Shown in pieces: positions 11,351 to 23,237 of a stretch of DNA of 64,000 nt. The number at the start of each line of letters is the position of its first letter. Positions within the stretch are counted from its first letter, which is position 1. The translations under genes were made by a program, and so were the position numbers. Below the pieces are notes generated by a model. The model had not been told where the DNA came from. It saw only the letters and a program-made list of their open reading frames with translations, and did not search any database. The stretch is from Pyrus communis (lineage: Eukaryota > Streptophyta > Magnoliopsida > Rosales > Rosaceae), in contig NC_084815.1 of assembly GCF_963583255.1 (NCBI RefSeq), positions 13,625,724 through 13,689,723 of the forward strand. The letters are read 5' to 3'.

Positions 11351-11520
11351 ATTTTTTTTGAACAAACGATATTATCTACACTAAAAGGATGAGAAGTGGG
11401 CTAAGTCTCACAATGAACTAACAATAATATGGTTCAAATTTGCTTTTGACAATAATCGAATCTAAGACCTCTCACTTACCAGTAAAGAGGAATACCATTA
11501 GGCTGTAGTGGAAAATTAGT
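11351..11520 (-). mobile_element. tRNA-derived SINE-like repeat, reverse orientation
   Basis: Read on the minus strand, CAGCCTAATGGTATTCC (box A-like) is followed about 35 nt on by AGATTCGATTA (degenerate box B), then the body, and an A-run that appears as T8 at 11351 on the plus strand. The sequence resembles a repeat I know as common in rosaceous genomes. No clear target-site duplication. Confidence 0.5.
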
Positions 11521-12320
11521 CTCGCAAAGTATGGTAGGCATTAGGTAATATTCTTCCAATTTAGAATATTGCTGAAATAAAAAAAAAATAAAAAATTGAG
11601 CGCTGCTTTTCTTTTTTGGACCAAGTTGGGCGCTAGTTCACTTCTTATAGAAAGGGAAATGATATCTACACTCTTTTTCTGCTTATACACACTCCTAATT
11701 ATTTATGTATTTTAATTTTTCTTTGATTAATTGGCCGCTAGGGTCAAATATAAGCACTGTGTGTGCGGAGGGACACAGCGAGCGCGCAAATTTTATTTTA
11801 TTTTATTTGTGGAAAAGAAAAAAAGAAAAGCAGAAACAAAAGGGAAGATTCCTCCGCAAGGCATTACGCAAGCGATTGAAAGCGTTTTAACATTTTTATT
11901 TTTTATGTTTTTTTTTGGGGTTTCTGGTGCCACTATGAGAGCATGAAATGTCACTCGCATTCTCACACCATATAAAGCAAACAACGTTCAAGAAAAAGGC
12001 CTACCTAACCTCACACATTTAAAACAAACGCATTACATCACCAAAGTGGTGGATATAGATTTTTTTTTTTTTTTTTTTGGGTGATTGTGTGGAAAATCAA
12101 TAAAAAGTTACAATATTAACAATATATTAATAATGTTTATGTTAAATATAAATAGATCAATCATATATTATGATACTTAAATGGATTTAAAATAAACAAA
12201 AATTACACAATCTGCCACTAGAGTTGGCACCCACTTCAATTGACACCCCATCTCTTATACTTTTATATTTTGGAATATGTTAGTGTCTGTTTCTGATTCT
12301 GTTTTAACATTTCGTTTAGA
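11521..12320. other. AT-rich intergenic sequence
   Basis: A T18 run near 12061 and several AT-rich stretches. No supported gene and no transposon ends recognised. Confidence 0.4.
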
Positions 12321-12328
12321 TGCTGGTT

Positions 12329-12600
12329 GCAGTGTCTGTTTTTCGATTTCGTTTTTTCCCATCATTTGCACGCTTCCTATGCTTCACAACTCATGTGGCT
12401 CTTGATTTTTACATTTGGATTCAAACACTACAATGCAGAGTTTGTTTCCTGGTTCTGTTTTTAACACTTGGATTCAGACACTACGTTATAGTGTCTGATT
12501 CCCATTTTTGTTTTTCCATTAGTCACGCGCCTCCTAGGCTTCTCATCTCGCGCGACTCCTAATTTTTACATTTGGATTCACACATCAAATGTAGTCTCCG
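12329..12600. repeat. Degenerate tandem duplication, about 160-170 bp unit
   Basis: Two copies can be aligned by eye: one from about 12329 and one from about 12487, sharing AGTGTCTG, a CCTA(T/G)GCTTC block and TTTTTACATTTGGATTCA. Confidence 0.45.
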
Positions 12601-12609
12601 ATTCCACTA

Positions 12610-12995
12610 ATGTTTATATGCAGCAAAACAAGTATTCAACTTGATGATCCAAAGGTGGGCACCGGGGGGGGGGGGGGGGGGGTGGTTGGAAAGTAGTCCA
12701 ATTTACACAACATAGATATATTTGGGACTTGTGATGATGACCAAAATGTTTACCAAGAGGATTCATCCGAAAACACCCCAGACCTTCTAGGAATACGGAG
12801 TAACAAACTCATACAACCACCATGCTAGATATCAAGTGTACCCCTAATTGAAATAGATACATATATTGTATTGACCCTAAGCCCCTACCACCAATTGCTT
12901 CGAATGCCGTCCTTGTCGATAGCAGCGATGTCTCAAGTACTAAAAGCGATTCAAACGACAATAGTGCATCAGATGAGTATACCAACAGTGATTGA
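12610..12995 (+). pseudogene. CACTA (En/Spm) TNP2-like transposase C-terminus, decayed
   Basis: Translating plus frames gives AAKQVFNLDDPKVGT, then after a G-run WKVVQFTQHRYIWD, then after further disruption an acidic tail DPKPLPPIASNAVLVDSS...SDEYTNSD ending in TGA at 12993-12995. This order (QVFY.DDPK, W.VV, acidic Ser/Asp-rich end) is how TNP2-type CACTA transposases close. A 19-base G homopolymer (12664-12682) breaks the frame between the first two blocks. The catalytic core is absent. The subterminal repeats that follow fit a CACTA element end. Confidence 0.55.
12664..12682 (+). repeat. G19 homopolymer
   Basis: Run of 19 G inside the transposase relic. Its length may be unreliable in the assembly. 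Confidence 0.9.
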
Positions 12996-13184
12996 ATTCA
13001 GTTTATAAATTCGCTGTTGTAATATTATGCACAATCCGTTGTAATATTATGTGCAATCCATTGTAATGAATATTGTATTCTATTAATTTAATTTCAGTTC
13101 ACAATGCAATTAGTACCACATCAAGTATTCTATTAATTTAATTTTCATTTAAAAAAAATAAATGAAGACTTCGACTGAATGAAT

Positions 13185-14345
13185 GGGTCAAATTTCGTCA
13201 GGCAATATAACTTTGCTCAACGGAAAGGTTCAAGTTTCGTCAGGCAAAGGTTTGATTTAGGGATTAGGGTTGAGGGTTTAAAGTTCGTCGGGCAAAATGA
13301 ATGATTTTCTTGGGCAAAGGTGAAGGACATTTTTGCATATTTAATTCCTTCGATGGTTTTCACAGTTTGCAAAACTAATTTCAATGATCCAATCGTCAAA
13401 CTTGTGGAATATAGTAGGAGATCGTATATGTCAAAAATCACCAAAAACAAATTTTCAGGGATTAGTAACGAGAAGAAATCTGTACACGGTTAGAAATGTA
13501 TCATCATTATTTAAAGGTTATTTTAGCTCCGACTAATAATCTTTTACAACAACACTCCTCGACCCCAAAAGAATACAATGAAGGGACCTGTTCATCAATT
13601 TAAAATAGTTACATAGTGGTTACCTAAAAAATCTTACACTCTACTTAATAGAAGTATAGAATAAACTCCAAGTGTTTGTTGAATATATTGTTTTGACGGG
13701 ATATGTAACCTATGAAACTAATTTCAACAATCCAACGGTCAAACTTGCTTGAATAGAGTATGAGATCACATACGCCTCAAATCACCAAAAACAAACCTTA
13801 ACGACACAAAAAATTCAACAGTTAAAAACATATCATCATGATTTCACGGTTATATCACCTTCGATTTTGGTGATTTTTTGCAAGGACGTATTGTAATTAA
13901 GGTTAAACCACACACTAAATTGACATTCTCATCAAATTCGATGAACTTTTATCCGTTTGAAAATAAATAAAAAAATTGAAAAAAATCAAATTTTTTGTGT
14001 TTGCCTGACGAATTTAGTGAAGTTTGTCAGATAAACATATCTAATATTCGTCAAGCAACAATACTAAATTACGTTAGGCAAACATTCAAATTTCCCCCAA
14101 TTATTTTTTCAAAATAAAAAAAAAAATTTCAAGAGTTTAGCCGACAAAATACTGTGAAATTCGTCGAGCAAGGCAATTTCCCACAAAATTTTTGGCCAAA
14201 AAATTTAACTGCGCCCGATAGCATTTCTATGAAACCTTTGTTGAATGTTCGACGAACAAATTTTTCGGGCAAACTTTAATGGTACACGTGGCATATTTTT
14301 AAACTTTTGGCCGACGAAAGTTGGATCGTGCCCGACGAACTGAGA
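13185..14345. repeat. CACTA-type subterminal repeat region
   Basis: Many short degenerate copies of TTCGTCAGGCAAA / CGTCGGGCAAA in both orientations, for example near 13195, 13235, 13286, 14008, 14052, 14160, 14250 and 14310. Dense short subterminal repeats are where CACTA transposases bind. The predicted ORF at 14307 starts inside these repeats and is not supported as a gene. Confidence 0.55.
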
Positions 14346-14628
14346 GCCTCCTTCTTCTTCCTTGCTCTACATCAAGGCTCTCTCTCTGCAAATTGTTTCC
14401 CCCTGTTAGCTCTCTCACTCGCCTTCTCTCTCACTCTCTCTCTCACTCTTTCACTCTCACAAAGGTATGATATCCCCTGCTTATTTCGAATTCTTTTTTG
14501 CATATTACAAATTTTATACTACGAAATTCATTGATTTGTATGTATAAATTTGTGAAATATTTATGAGTTGAAGATGTGAATTCTTGATTTACATGTGTGA
14601 CTTTGTACGAGGAAGGGCGCGGGAAAAG

Positions 14629-14689
14629 TTTTTTTTTTTTTTTTTGTTTTTTTTTGTTTTTGGGGGTTTGGGGGGGGGGGGGGGGGGGA
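14629..14689 (+). repeat. T-rich then G-rich homopolymer tract
   Basis: Runs of T interrupted by single G, then a GGGGG/TTT block ending in about 19 G. Low-complexity sequence, likely variable in length. Confidence 0.85.
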
Positions 14690-14869
14690 ATAATAGAAAT
14701 TTGGAATTATTAGAAATTTTACAAATATTATAAATGTTTAGAAAATATTATAACTTTTTAGGAAATATTAGAAGCTTTTTTAAAATATTAGAAATTTTAA
14801 ATTTTTTTGCAATTTTTTCCACTGGTGTTGCCATCATTTCGACCATAACGCATTACAAGATAAGGGATC

Positions 14870-15310
14870 ATTTACGACGATTGACATATGCGTGCGGACG
14901 TCCAAGTCCACATGCGGTTGAGTGCAGATATAAGAGCCATCATCCGCACTGCCATATGAAAGCCTCTAGATGGAAGAAGCTTGCCCCCGAAGTGAAGGAG
15001 GCAATGATAGTAGTGCTCTCCGTAAGTGTGTGTGTGTTTTTTTTTAAATTTAATATTATTAGTGCATTTTTAAACTAACACTTGTTTTTTTGTCTATTTC
15101 AGGACTATTTCGAGATTGATTTGGAAGAGTTGGGTATGTCCGACTACATAACCCGATATGGATTTTTCTTTTCAAGGAGTGGATGCACCAGATGCACAAT
15201 TCTACGAGACTTTTGCATCTCACAATGGAGCTCTGTTCCATCCACCCTAGATCATGTGGAAATGATAAACCATTGGCACTGGTTTTGCGACCATTTTCAA
15301 AGCTTATAAT
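14870..15310 (+). pseudogene. Decayed coding segment within CACTA relic
   Basis: Two coding-like blocks, one ending SRWKKLAPEVKEAMIVVLS (about 14960-15020) and one starting DYFEIDLEELGMSDYI (about 15104-15150), are separated by a GTAAGT...CAG intron-like stretch. Position between two sets of subterminal repeats suggests a CACTA-encoded second protein. I cannot match it firmly to a named family. Frames break after 15160. Confidence 0.4.
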
Positions 15311-15534
15311 CTATTTGATGGACGACTTTTAGACTGAAGCAATTCGACATGAATTTAGAGACAATGCATCATCAAGAATAATTTAACATTTTTAGTTTTA
15401 ATATCATTGTACAAACATTTCAGTTTTAATATAATTAAATTTTTTTTTTCATAATGTGATATCTTCTGAGATTAATATAATTACAACTAATCAATATAAA
15501 TTAAATATATTTACTATAAACTAAAAAAAAAAAT

Positions 15535-15765
15535 TAAACAAATTTGTTGTCGGGCAATATTCGTCGGTAATTGCGCCAATGCACTTTGCTCGACATAAAT
15601 TTTCATCGGTAATTGCATTGGGCAAACAAAATTTGCCAAACGAAAATGAAAATCTGTTGAGCAAAACTTCGTGCAATGAGCTTTGAGCTACGAACAATGC
15701 TCGACAAAGTTTATGGGGCAAACCTTGTGCGACAAAAACTTTATTTGGCCTGACGAAATTATTTA
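15535..15765. repeat. Second CACTA-type subterminal repeat region
   Basis: Renewed cluster of TTGTCGGGCAATATTCGTCGG-like units and complements (TTGCCAAACGAAAA, CTGACGAAATT), matching the motif seen at 13185-14345. It probably marks the right end of the same element. Termini are too degenerate to place. Confidence 0.5.
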
Positions 15766-17494
15766 TTTTGTCTGGAAAGGTTTTTTTTTGGTGATTGTGA
15801 AATTGAAATTTTATAATGTGTGCATATACAGGTGTTTTGCAAAAAGGAAACATGAAAGAGCCAGAATGAAAAAGGTGTCATGCATGGATATCAGATGCGG
15901 AGGCAAAGGTGGAGCCAATATGGCATATCCTTTTGAAGATGCTGAATCTCCGTTTCTCACTATTTTTCTACTTTTCCTTTAGCACTAAAAAGTCATCACT
16001 CCCTTTCATTGCCCTCATGACCTACCTAAAAGTCCTATATAACAACCAATCTAACATTTCTGATCAAACCCTCTTTAGTACGATTCACTGCAGTTCCAAC
16101 CCATCATCTCATTCCCGGCCACCCCCGCGACGAATGGCCGCCAAATGCTTGAACTGAAGGGCACAGCGGGGGTGGCTTGGTCAGTTCGCATTCTGCTTGT
16201 TGGATTGGACGGTGACGTTGGTTGTTTTAGTTAATTGGTTGTTTTAGTTAATTTCTGTTAGCTTATCAAGCTAGTGTGTGTTTTTAGTTACTTTCTCATT
16301 AGCCTTGGTTTCAGCTTACAAGGCAGCCTGGGAGGAATAAGAATGTTGAAACTGGCTGAATCTACTTCTTGAAGGTTGGAAGATTCTCTAAAAGGGCAAC
16401 TTCAATCCTTTGGCATTTTGGCTTCTGCAGCGTCTCTCTTCGCCTTCGTGTGTGTTCGTGCTCCAGAAAACTATTGTGTGTGAGGGCCTGTCAGAGTCTG
16501 GCACTGTATGTTTTTCCTGTTTTCTTGTTTTAGGTATGAAAAGCTATGTGTGTTGCAGTTATGTATTTTGTATGCAGTAGGCCTATGCTATGGTTAAGTA
16601 CTTTACAATTGCAGTTCTTTCTCTACTTGTCATTAAATTTTAGAGTACTTTGCTTTTCTCTGCTGAACTTCTTTTTGCTTTATCCGCATGAATGAACGAT
16701 CTTTTTTTTTTTTCCTTTTCAATTTTTGAATTTTTTTTTTAAGAATAGAATCTCCCATCGGCCATATAACAAAATTATATACGGTAATCTATGTGAGATT
16801 TTACACCTAATATCACTAAAGCCTTTTGTCATAAAACTCAACACTTAATAATAAGTGATTAAGTTGGGACAATATTAGTAATGTTAGTGATGAACCATGC
16901 TAGGATTTAAAAATATATCATTTTTTTATTTAATGTTGTTCCCAGAATCTTGCACCTTATTGCGAGTAGTGTTCAGCATATACTGTCAGATCAGATTACC
17001 GTGCATTAGCCAAAATAAAAGGCACCTTTCTATATACTAAAAATGGAGAACGCTAAGCTTGCAGGTCATCCTTGTATTACACTATACATGTAGTCTTTCC
17101 GTCGTGGTTGAAGTTCGGGGAAATGATGTTCGCACTCATTTATACATTTCACTCCTTTTTGGTGAATGCATTTCTAAGTTTATTTATATAAATTGGCAAT
17201 TCTTTTGTACCACCCTCGGTGTTGACTTTTGGTCATGATCTTAATGTCACTTGTCTACTTAATACTGTTGCACATTTTAGGTCACTACTTTCTTGCTTGG
17301 CATGTTGAGTGGCCTCCACTTTTCAGTTAAAATTTTTTTCGTGTTACAAACTTCTTTAAAAAGAGAGTGTGTAACATAACTTGTTTTAACTATTTAGAAA
17401 AGCAACATTTTATTGAGCGTCAATACAATTTGTTTGATACTAGTTATTAAGAAAATTGATGATATATTAGTGTCAGTAAGATTCCACCCGCAAG
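15766..17494. other. Unassigned intergenic segment
   Basis: No gene I can support. CCTATATAACAA near 16033 looks like a TATA box, but the ATG downstream (16132) opens only seven codons. Sequence 16200-16640 is U-rich and non-coding. 16740-17480 is AT-rich with no recognised transposon ends. Confidence 0.4.
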
Positions 17495-19464
17495 GAAGAC
17501 TAGCAGCCTTGTCTTCAGGCTTTAGAATCCGAAGGCCGAGACGTGTTCCTTCTGAAGGAAAAATTTGTGAAAACTAGTTCATTTGAGCAACATCTATGCA
17601 TGCAATTAACAATTAAAGGTGGAATCATGCTTGTATGCACTCAAAAACAAAACTTAACCCATGAAATTCAAAGCCTAGTAGTTATCGTGAACCAAGACTC
17701 AACTCAAGATCTAAGAGAAAGAGTTGAGATTTCTTTATACCTTTGAAGCACCTCTTTGCTTAGCAAAGGTTAATCACCCATGTGAGGGCCTTCTTCCTTT
17801 GTCACCTTGCTCCTTGGCTCCAAGGATGTGGATGGAGGAACTTTGCAACTTGGTTCCATGCCTTCTTGGATATGGATGGAAGAATTGGTTTCTCCAAAAG
17901 TCCCCAAAGTTAGAGACCTCTAAGTTCCAACACCAAGGATGGTTGAGGAAAAAGATGAATGACCATGGAAGAGTTACATACTAGTAAACTCTCCCATGGG
18001 GGCCGATTGTCCTAGAGAGAAAAGAGAGAGAGTTGTTCTCTCTTTTCATCCTTAGAAAACCCTAATGAGGATGGAGCAAAGATACCCCTTCTATGCTTTC
18101 AACTTTTGTGTGCATATTGGACCAAAAGGCCCTTCCTCTTTCTATGGCCGGTTTTCCCAAGCCTTTGGGCTGTTTTGGGCTTCTTGAATGTTGGTTGTTA
18201 TGTTGTCATACAATTTAAGCTAATGGGCTTGACGATTTGAAGCCCATTTGGGCTTTCAGGCCCAACACTAACTCAAGGTTTAAAATGAACTTATTCGTTT
18301 GATTAATTAACATATTAATTAGTCTTTGCCATACACAATTAAACCATTTAATTGTCCTTACTCATCTCCATTATATCCTTCAATCATTACCTTACATGGT
18401 GTGCGATCCATTAGGTTCCTTTTTGCGAGGCAGTGGGCGATTAGAACTCTTCAAATCAATTATGAATTGAAACTTACTTTCAATTCTCTTAGTGACCTTT
18501 AGGGCTTCCACAAACCATGAGTGACACCTAGCAATATGTCATGGTTACCCAAGCTAATCAGAAGAGGTTGGAGAACCTATTCAGTTTGGAATTACAATGC
18601 AATACGGTATTTCTCTAATACAATACTCTTGACCACATTGTTTGGTTTGATAGTTTATTCATGTCTACTATCCAATGTGATACTCTTACTTATATGATTA
18701 CCTTGAATGCGATTGGAACGACTTCCTAAATCTCATTCATACTCTGGCCAGAGATTCTTAATCATATCATAGAGTATTCTTCCTTAAACGGTTTGAAGGT
18801 TAGAGATTCCTTGTTGCACATTCACTTGCCTCCATGGCTAAGTGGCTTAACCCCAACTATGCCGTGGACACCTTCTGATGGAGTGACTTTGACTTAGTCA
18901 AAGATCAAGGACCTAACCACAAGACAACTATGCTGCCTTAGGTCAAAGGACTACTTTGCATTATCCCAACCATGAGTTCTCATGTGACATGAGTATGAGT
19001 CGCGTTTAGTAGACTCATTCGCTATTGAGCATCTACATGCCTATCTTGGTGTCAGTCACACCATTGATTCGAGACCAGTCACTCTCCCTAAGAGAAGACA
19101 TAGCACGTACTGATCTTAACAGACTGTCAATGCCCAATTGGCAATCTTATAATCAGGAATGTTTAGGATATGTATATGAAAGAGAATGGTTTCATGAATC
19201 TAACTTATTTAGATCACATTCTCCCAATTACATATTCCTTGGACTTATCGTTTCATCATATGATTGGTTTTAGGGCACATTTTCAACATCTTCCTTGGCC
19301 ATAGTCGTAAGATCAAGAAGTCAGTAGCGCACCCAGCGCATTTTACTTCCTGTCCGAGCTTGGCCGATGAGTTGGCACGCCTTGCACACAACCGAAGGAT
19401 GTAGTTAGTTTATTAATTACTTGACTTGCGAGCCATGTAGGTTTGGTAGTTTTTAGGGTCAACA
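17495..19464 (+). repeat. Tail of D-family LTR, split by solo LTR E
   Basis: 17495-17552 plus 19289-19464 align with 58888-59128, including CAGGCT(T/C)TAGAA and the terminal TTTTTAGGGTCAACA. The left part of the LTR is missing. The alignment resumes exactly after the inserted E element and its duplicated target. Confidence 0.75.
17553..19288. mobile_element. Solo LTR E (1736 bp) with target-site duplication
   Basis: Starts TGAAGGAAAA and ends TTTCAACA. Flanked by CCTTC (17548-17552) and TCTTC (19289-19293), one mismatch. The homologous uninterrupted locus near 58940 shows the same site without the insert. There is no internal domain or second LTR, so it most likely arose by LTR-LTR recombination. 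Superfamily cannot be set from the LTR alone. Confidence 0.7.
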
Positions 19465-19929
19465 AAAGGTCATGAAAACATATTTTGTGTGATGAAAAAA
19501 ATTCCTTCGCTGCACAATAATGAACTTGCGCGACGAAATATAACTCGTTGCATAGAGAACTAAGGGGAACGAAACCACTTTGTCGCGCGCAAGTTAACGC
19601 AACAAAGTGATCTTGACATGATACAATACATGAGACGCTTGACATTTGTGGCCAAAAAGTTTGCGTGATGAAATGTGATATTAGACATTAGTTGGCATAA
19701 ACTTTGCGCAACGACAATTTCATCGCGAAATGGTCAATTTTTTTATTAATTTTTTTGTTGACAACTTTCTCTTTTTGTTATGGTTACATAATTTATTTAA
19801 ATAATAATAATTTATTTATTTAAATTGTAACTATAATGAATGGAGAAAAAAAAACATCTATATATAAAAAAAAAAATGTACGTACAAGTAAAAAATTTGA
19901 AACTAAGGAAAAAGAAACCTATAATCTAT

Positions 19930-20610
19930 TTGGTCATTAAATGGGATCATCTGTGGGTCAGGCTGGAAGTCGATCTGAAAGTCGGGCTGCTGGATGGGCT
20001 ACAAGTCGAGTGGCAAGTCAGTGTGCTGGGGATGACGCTGGTTAAGCTGCTGGACGAGCTCGGAGGTCGATGGGTGCTGTGGCTCGGAGGTGGAGGTGCC
20101 AACAACTCTTGGTGGGAGACGGATGCTATTCGAGCTAAGAGCCTCAATAATCAATGCGAGCTTACTCCTCAAGTCGGCAACCTCATGCGTCAGTTTAGTG
20201 ACACTAATGATGAGGCCCCAATAGCGCACTGACGAGCCTGCCCCATCCCTTGACAATACTTCCACAGCCTCCGTCCGAGGATTTAATCCAAGGTCTCAAT
20301 TAAGATTTGAAACCACGCATCCTCGGGTAGAGCCACATACTCGAGAGAAGTGTCCGGGGGAAGTTGGGAGGCAGACTCCTAAATGACAATCTGGCTCATC
20401 TCCACCATTGTCACCTATGACAATAAGACAAGACATAGATTAGTAAGAATTAATATTAAATTAAATTTTGTAATATTTGGAAGCGTAAAATAGTAATTTC
20501 AAATGAACTATTACCTGCGTGCAGCTGCTTGGCGAACTCATCCCCATGGTGAACATAAATGTCTTTAAAGACGTCTATCTCAGAGAATTTAGAAGCCCCC
20601 CTAAAAAAAA
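19930..20610 (-). pseudogene. Ptta/En/Spm transposase C-terminal relic
   Basis: On the minus strand the segment at 20600-20515 reads FSEIDVFKDIYVHHGDEFAKQLHAG, the end of the plant Ptta/En/Spm domain. An intron-like gap follows, then TKLTHEVADLRSKLALIIEALSS (a short coiled coil) and a Ser/Pro/Gln-rich tail near 20000. These are conserved features at the C-terminus of plant En/Spm proteins. The upstream part is frameshifted and the catalytic transposase is absent. The second copy is near 60250-59600. Confidence 0.55.
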
Positions 20611-20780
20611 AAAAAAAAAAAAAAAAACACAAAGACAATGTTAGTGTGTAAAATAAATTGAATATTTGTAAAAAAATTGAAAGTGCGAATATTAAGCACT
20701 TATTACTTGTCGTCGTGCCTCCATCCTATAAATAAATACTAAGGTGATTTGACATTTGATGGTAAATTAAATGGATATTC

Positions 20781-21015
20781 TTATTTTACATGGCGGGTGG
20801 TGTCAACATCGGATGCAAATTCCGTGTTGGGAGTCCAGGCACGCCAGTGAGTACAACGTGCACTAGGCGGAAGCTCCACCGAAGACGCTGGCGCTTGTGT
20901 CACGTCGGGCCTTTTGGGCACAACCATTGGAGGCTTTATTGTTGGTGGAGCACTCATCGTAGTAGGAGGTGGTGGAGGAGGTGCGGGGGACCACTGCTCG
21001 TAGCCTTTCGGGTAG
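20781..21015 (-). pseudogene. Proline-rich relic within X
   Basis: Minus-strand reading includes a run of prolines (APPPPPPTTMSAPPTIKPP) and a RHTHWRAWTPN-like stretch, shared with 60715-60485 in the second copy. Probably part of the same transposon protein. Function unknown. Confidence 0.35.
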
Positions 21016-21148
21016 TTAAAAAGCGAAACATCTTCAAAATAAAAAATAAAATAAACAAGTTCCCCTAAAATAACTATTGTCAACTACACTTATACTTTCA
21101 TATAAATAATGTAACTAAATTTTATAAATTAATTCCATAATTAGTAAT

Positions 21149-21430
21149 TGTGGAGCCTAAAATAATCCCAAAAATTCTAGAGGTGACACGTGGACTTTTA
21201 TTCAAGAAAGACAAGATTGCCCTCAATAAATGGGTAGGCTTCTTAGATGCTTTCATGGGCAACTCACATCCCTGGAGGTCTTAGCAGCTGAATACAATTG
21301 CCCATGGCTCACCTGCCCTTGGCAAAGAATTAAAGATAAGGATTAATTACCCAAATCCTATCTTTAATACATTCCTATTTGAAGATTGACTCCAATCAGG
21401 TAAGTAATCCATATTTAAATCAATTAGGGA
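21149..21430 (+). repeat. F-family LTR, truncated
   Basis: Starts TGTGGAGCCTAAAATAATCC and aligns with the 5' half of the LTR at 60790-61386. Homology stops near 21428. Confidence 0.7.
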
Positions 21431-21789
21431 TGACAATCAGCCATTCGAAGCTAACATGATCCAGGCACATTACTATGACGATCACGTCGGCTACATCACC
21501 TTGCACGGTTTCAACGATAAAGGAAGGCTGACACGGATTTCAGTTTAGAAAGCCATCGAGGTTGGCTCCAAGACTGTGCACTAGGATTTGACGAGACTTG
21601 GGTTGGCTGACCTTATCATTGAGCCCGATGTCTAACACTAAACAGGCCGAGTAACGGGCCGTGGTTTCATCTACCATGGAACGGTTGCAGGCCTATTGGT
21701 ATACTATTTCCAAACAACCGAATTCAGGCGTAAACCTTGTGGAGTTTCTTGCCGAAAGAGATAATGGTCCCGTCTTTTCCTTTAACAAA
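21431..21789. other. Unassigned segment, locally protein-like
   Basis: Lies between the truncated F LTR and a D LTR tail and has no second copy in the window. From 21454 a short plus-strand reading runs MIQAHYYDDHVGYITLHGF before a stop. I do not recognise it. Confidence 0.3.
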
Positions 21790-21916
21790 GTCCAAGCTGC
21801 CCCGACCAAGCTTGGTCGACGAGTTGGTATGCCTTGCACACAACTCAAAGACGTTGTTAGCTTATTAATTACTCGGCCTGCGAGCCAAGTATGTTTGGTA
21901 GTTTTTAGGGTCAACA
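21790..21916 (+). repeat. D-family LTR 3' tail (remnant of 5' LTR)
   Basis: About 127 bp matching 19335-19464 and 58998-59128 and ending TTTTTAGGGTCAACA. Its place just before the D internal region makes it the end of the 5' LTR of D. Confidence 0.6.
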
Positions 21917-22029
21917 TTTTGATGTTGAGGCACCTGGCATTTTGATGTTTACTCTTGGTTTAGAATTCTAAACCAGAAAGTTAATAAAAAGATGATGAAG
22001 GTTCTTACAAAAGCCGAAGTGACCTTCTA

Positions 22030-22597
22030 TGGAGGAATGGGCGTCTCTGCCGTCGCTTCTGGTTGAACTTGAGGTATCTCTTTATGGCCCGTGCTCGCCT
22101 CGACAGCTGGCGGGTTGACTTGGCCAGCTGCTTCGACCACCGTTTGAGCATTGGTGGGTGACGGTTTATGTGGTTGGGGCTTTCTCACCAATTGAGGCCC
22201 TTCGTTTTCGTCCTCCTAAAAAAAAATAAAAAAAAAATTAGACAATCAACTTTAGGTAGGAGAACATTATAAAGTTTATACCGCTTCTTCCAGGATGACT
22301 GTTGGTGCTTCCTTTAGATAGGGGGAGATTCTTTTTAACCATGAGAGTCGCCTCCTCCGGGTTGGCAACTGTCGGGTTAACTTTGGTGTGAGTAGTGGCT
22401 GGTGTTGACATTACAGGCTGTTCAACAGCCAGATTAACGACCGGCTCAATCACCAGATCTCGCTGCACCACGGTCGAGACCTCGATGAAAGGAGAAGTTG
22501 CACCTGTAGTTTGACTAAAGATAACGTGAATCTCCCGCTCCCATTTCTTAGCCAATTTCTTGACGTGTTTTTTGGGCTGGGGAGCGTCTCTTCCTGT
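22030..22597 (-). pseudogene. PMD-type ORF, C-terminal part (split by elements C and B)
   Basis: Minus-strand reading continues the ORF that breaks off at 43592. It begins GRDAPQPKKHVKKLAKKW, passes a Thr/Val/Pro-rich linker and closes near 22030 with a KEIPQVQPEATAETPIPP-like tail, a GT...AG-like interruption lying at about 22210-22270. The two halves share one frame across the duplicated target. The region is C-terminal to the plant mobile domain and has no known catalytic role. Confidence 0.6.
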
Positions 22598-23237
22598 TGA
22601 TGCGAAAATTAACTTGACCACAAATTAAACCTTATTTATGACAACTGTAGTAGATATGTAAGTAGGGATCGTTCTAGACCGGGGATTAACTAGGGATGCT
22701 AATCTACATAAATAAGACTCAAAAACACTAAACTAGACTCTATAGACTTAAAACTAACTTTAGACACTTAAAACAGCAACCAATAATAAAAAAAAGACTC
22801 AATTTTAGACTCAATGAGTGTTTTGGACGAAAATAGGACTTGACTTGACTCAGAAGACTCAAGGAAAACAAGTTTTGACTCAAATATGAAGACTAAGTGA
22901 TATGGGGATTGTTTTTGATGAATTTTAAATTTAAAACAAAAACTTTATAGAAAACACTTTTGAAAAACGAATTTAAATGAAATAAATGGGTGAAAGGCTA
23001 GTTAGAGGGTCCTTCTCCACACATGATATATGCATACAAACCAATTTCCAGTTATTATTCCTTTTGACTATGAATGACAACGCCCCAAATTAGTTGCATC
23101 GCACAACTAACCCTCAGGTTTTCCTTAATTCATTGAATTGAATGAAAACGCATTACAACCAAATTATCTTTCTCAAGTTCTTTATATGAAACGCATAACA
23201 AAGATACATATCAAAAGTCATTAGGTTTTGTGAAAAC
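22598..23237 (-). repeat. Element C 3' LTR, distal part
   Basis: Starts (plus strand) TGATGCGAAAATTAACTTG and aligns with 41627-42270. Interrupted at 23237 by element B. Confidence 0.88.

Larger units (their letters stand above)
19465..21148 (-). mobile_element. CACTA fragment X, left copy
   Basis: Begins with TGCGCGACGAAAT-type subterminal repeats (about 19530-19730) and carries minus-strand coding relics. The same unit recurs at 59129-60789, roughly 90% alike by eye. No CACTA terminus is visible at either end, so both copies are fragments. Confidence 0.5.

Noticed and set aside
14307..14534. 75-codon ORF starting MADESWIVPDELRAS
   Set aside because: Begins within CACTA subterminal repeats and runs into a CT microsatellite; no family resemblance.
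15900..16165. Possible small gene after a TATA-like box at 16033
   Set aside because: The ATG after the box gives seven codons; neighbouring frames are not conserved or domain-like.
19840..20232. 130-codon plus-strand ORF
   Set aside because: Shadow of the minus-strand En/Spm C-terminal relic; the protein-like sequence is on the other strand.
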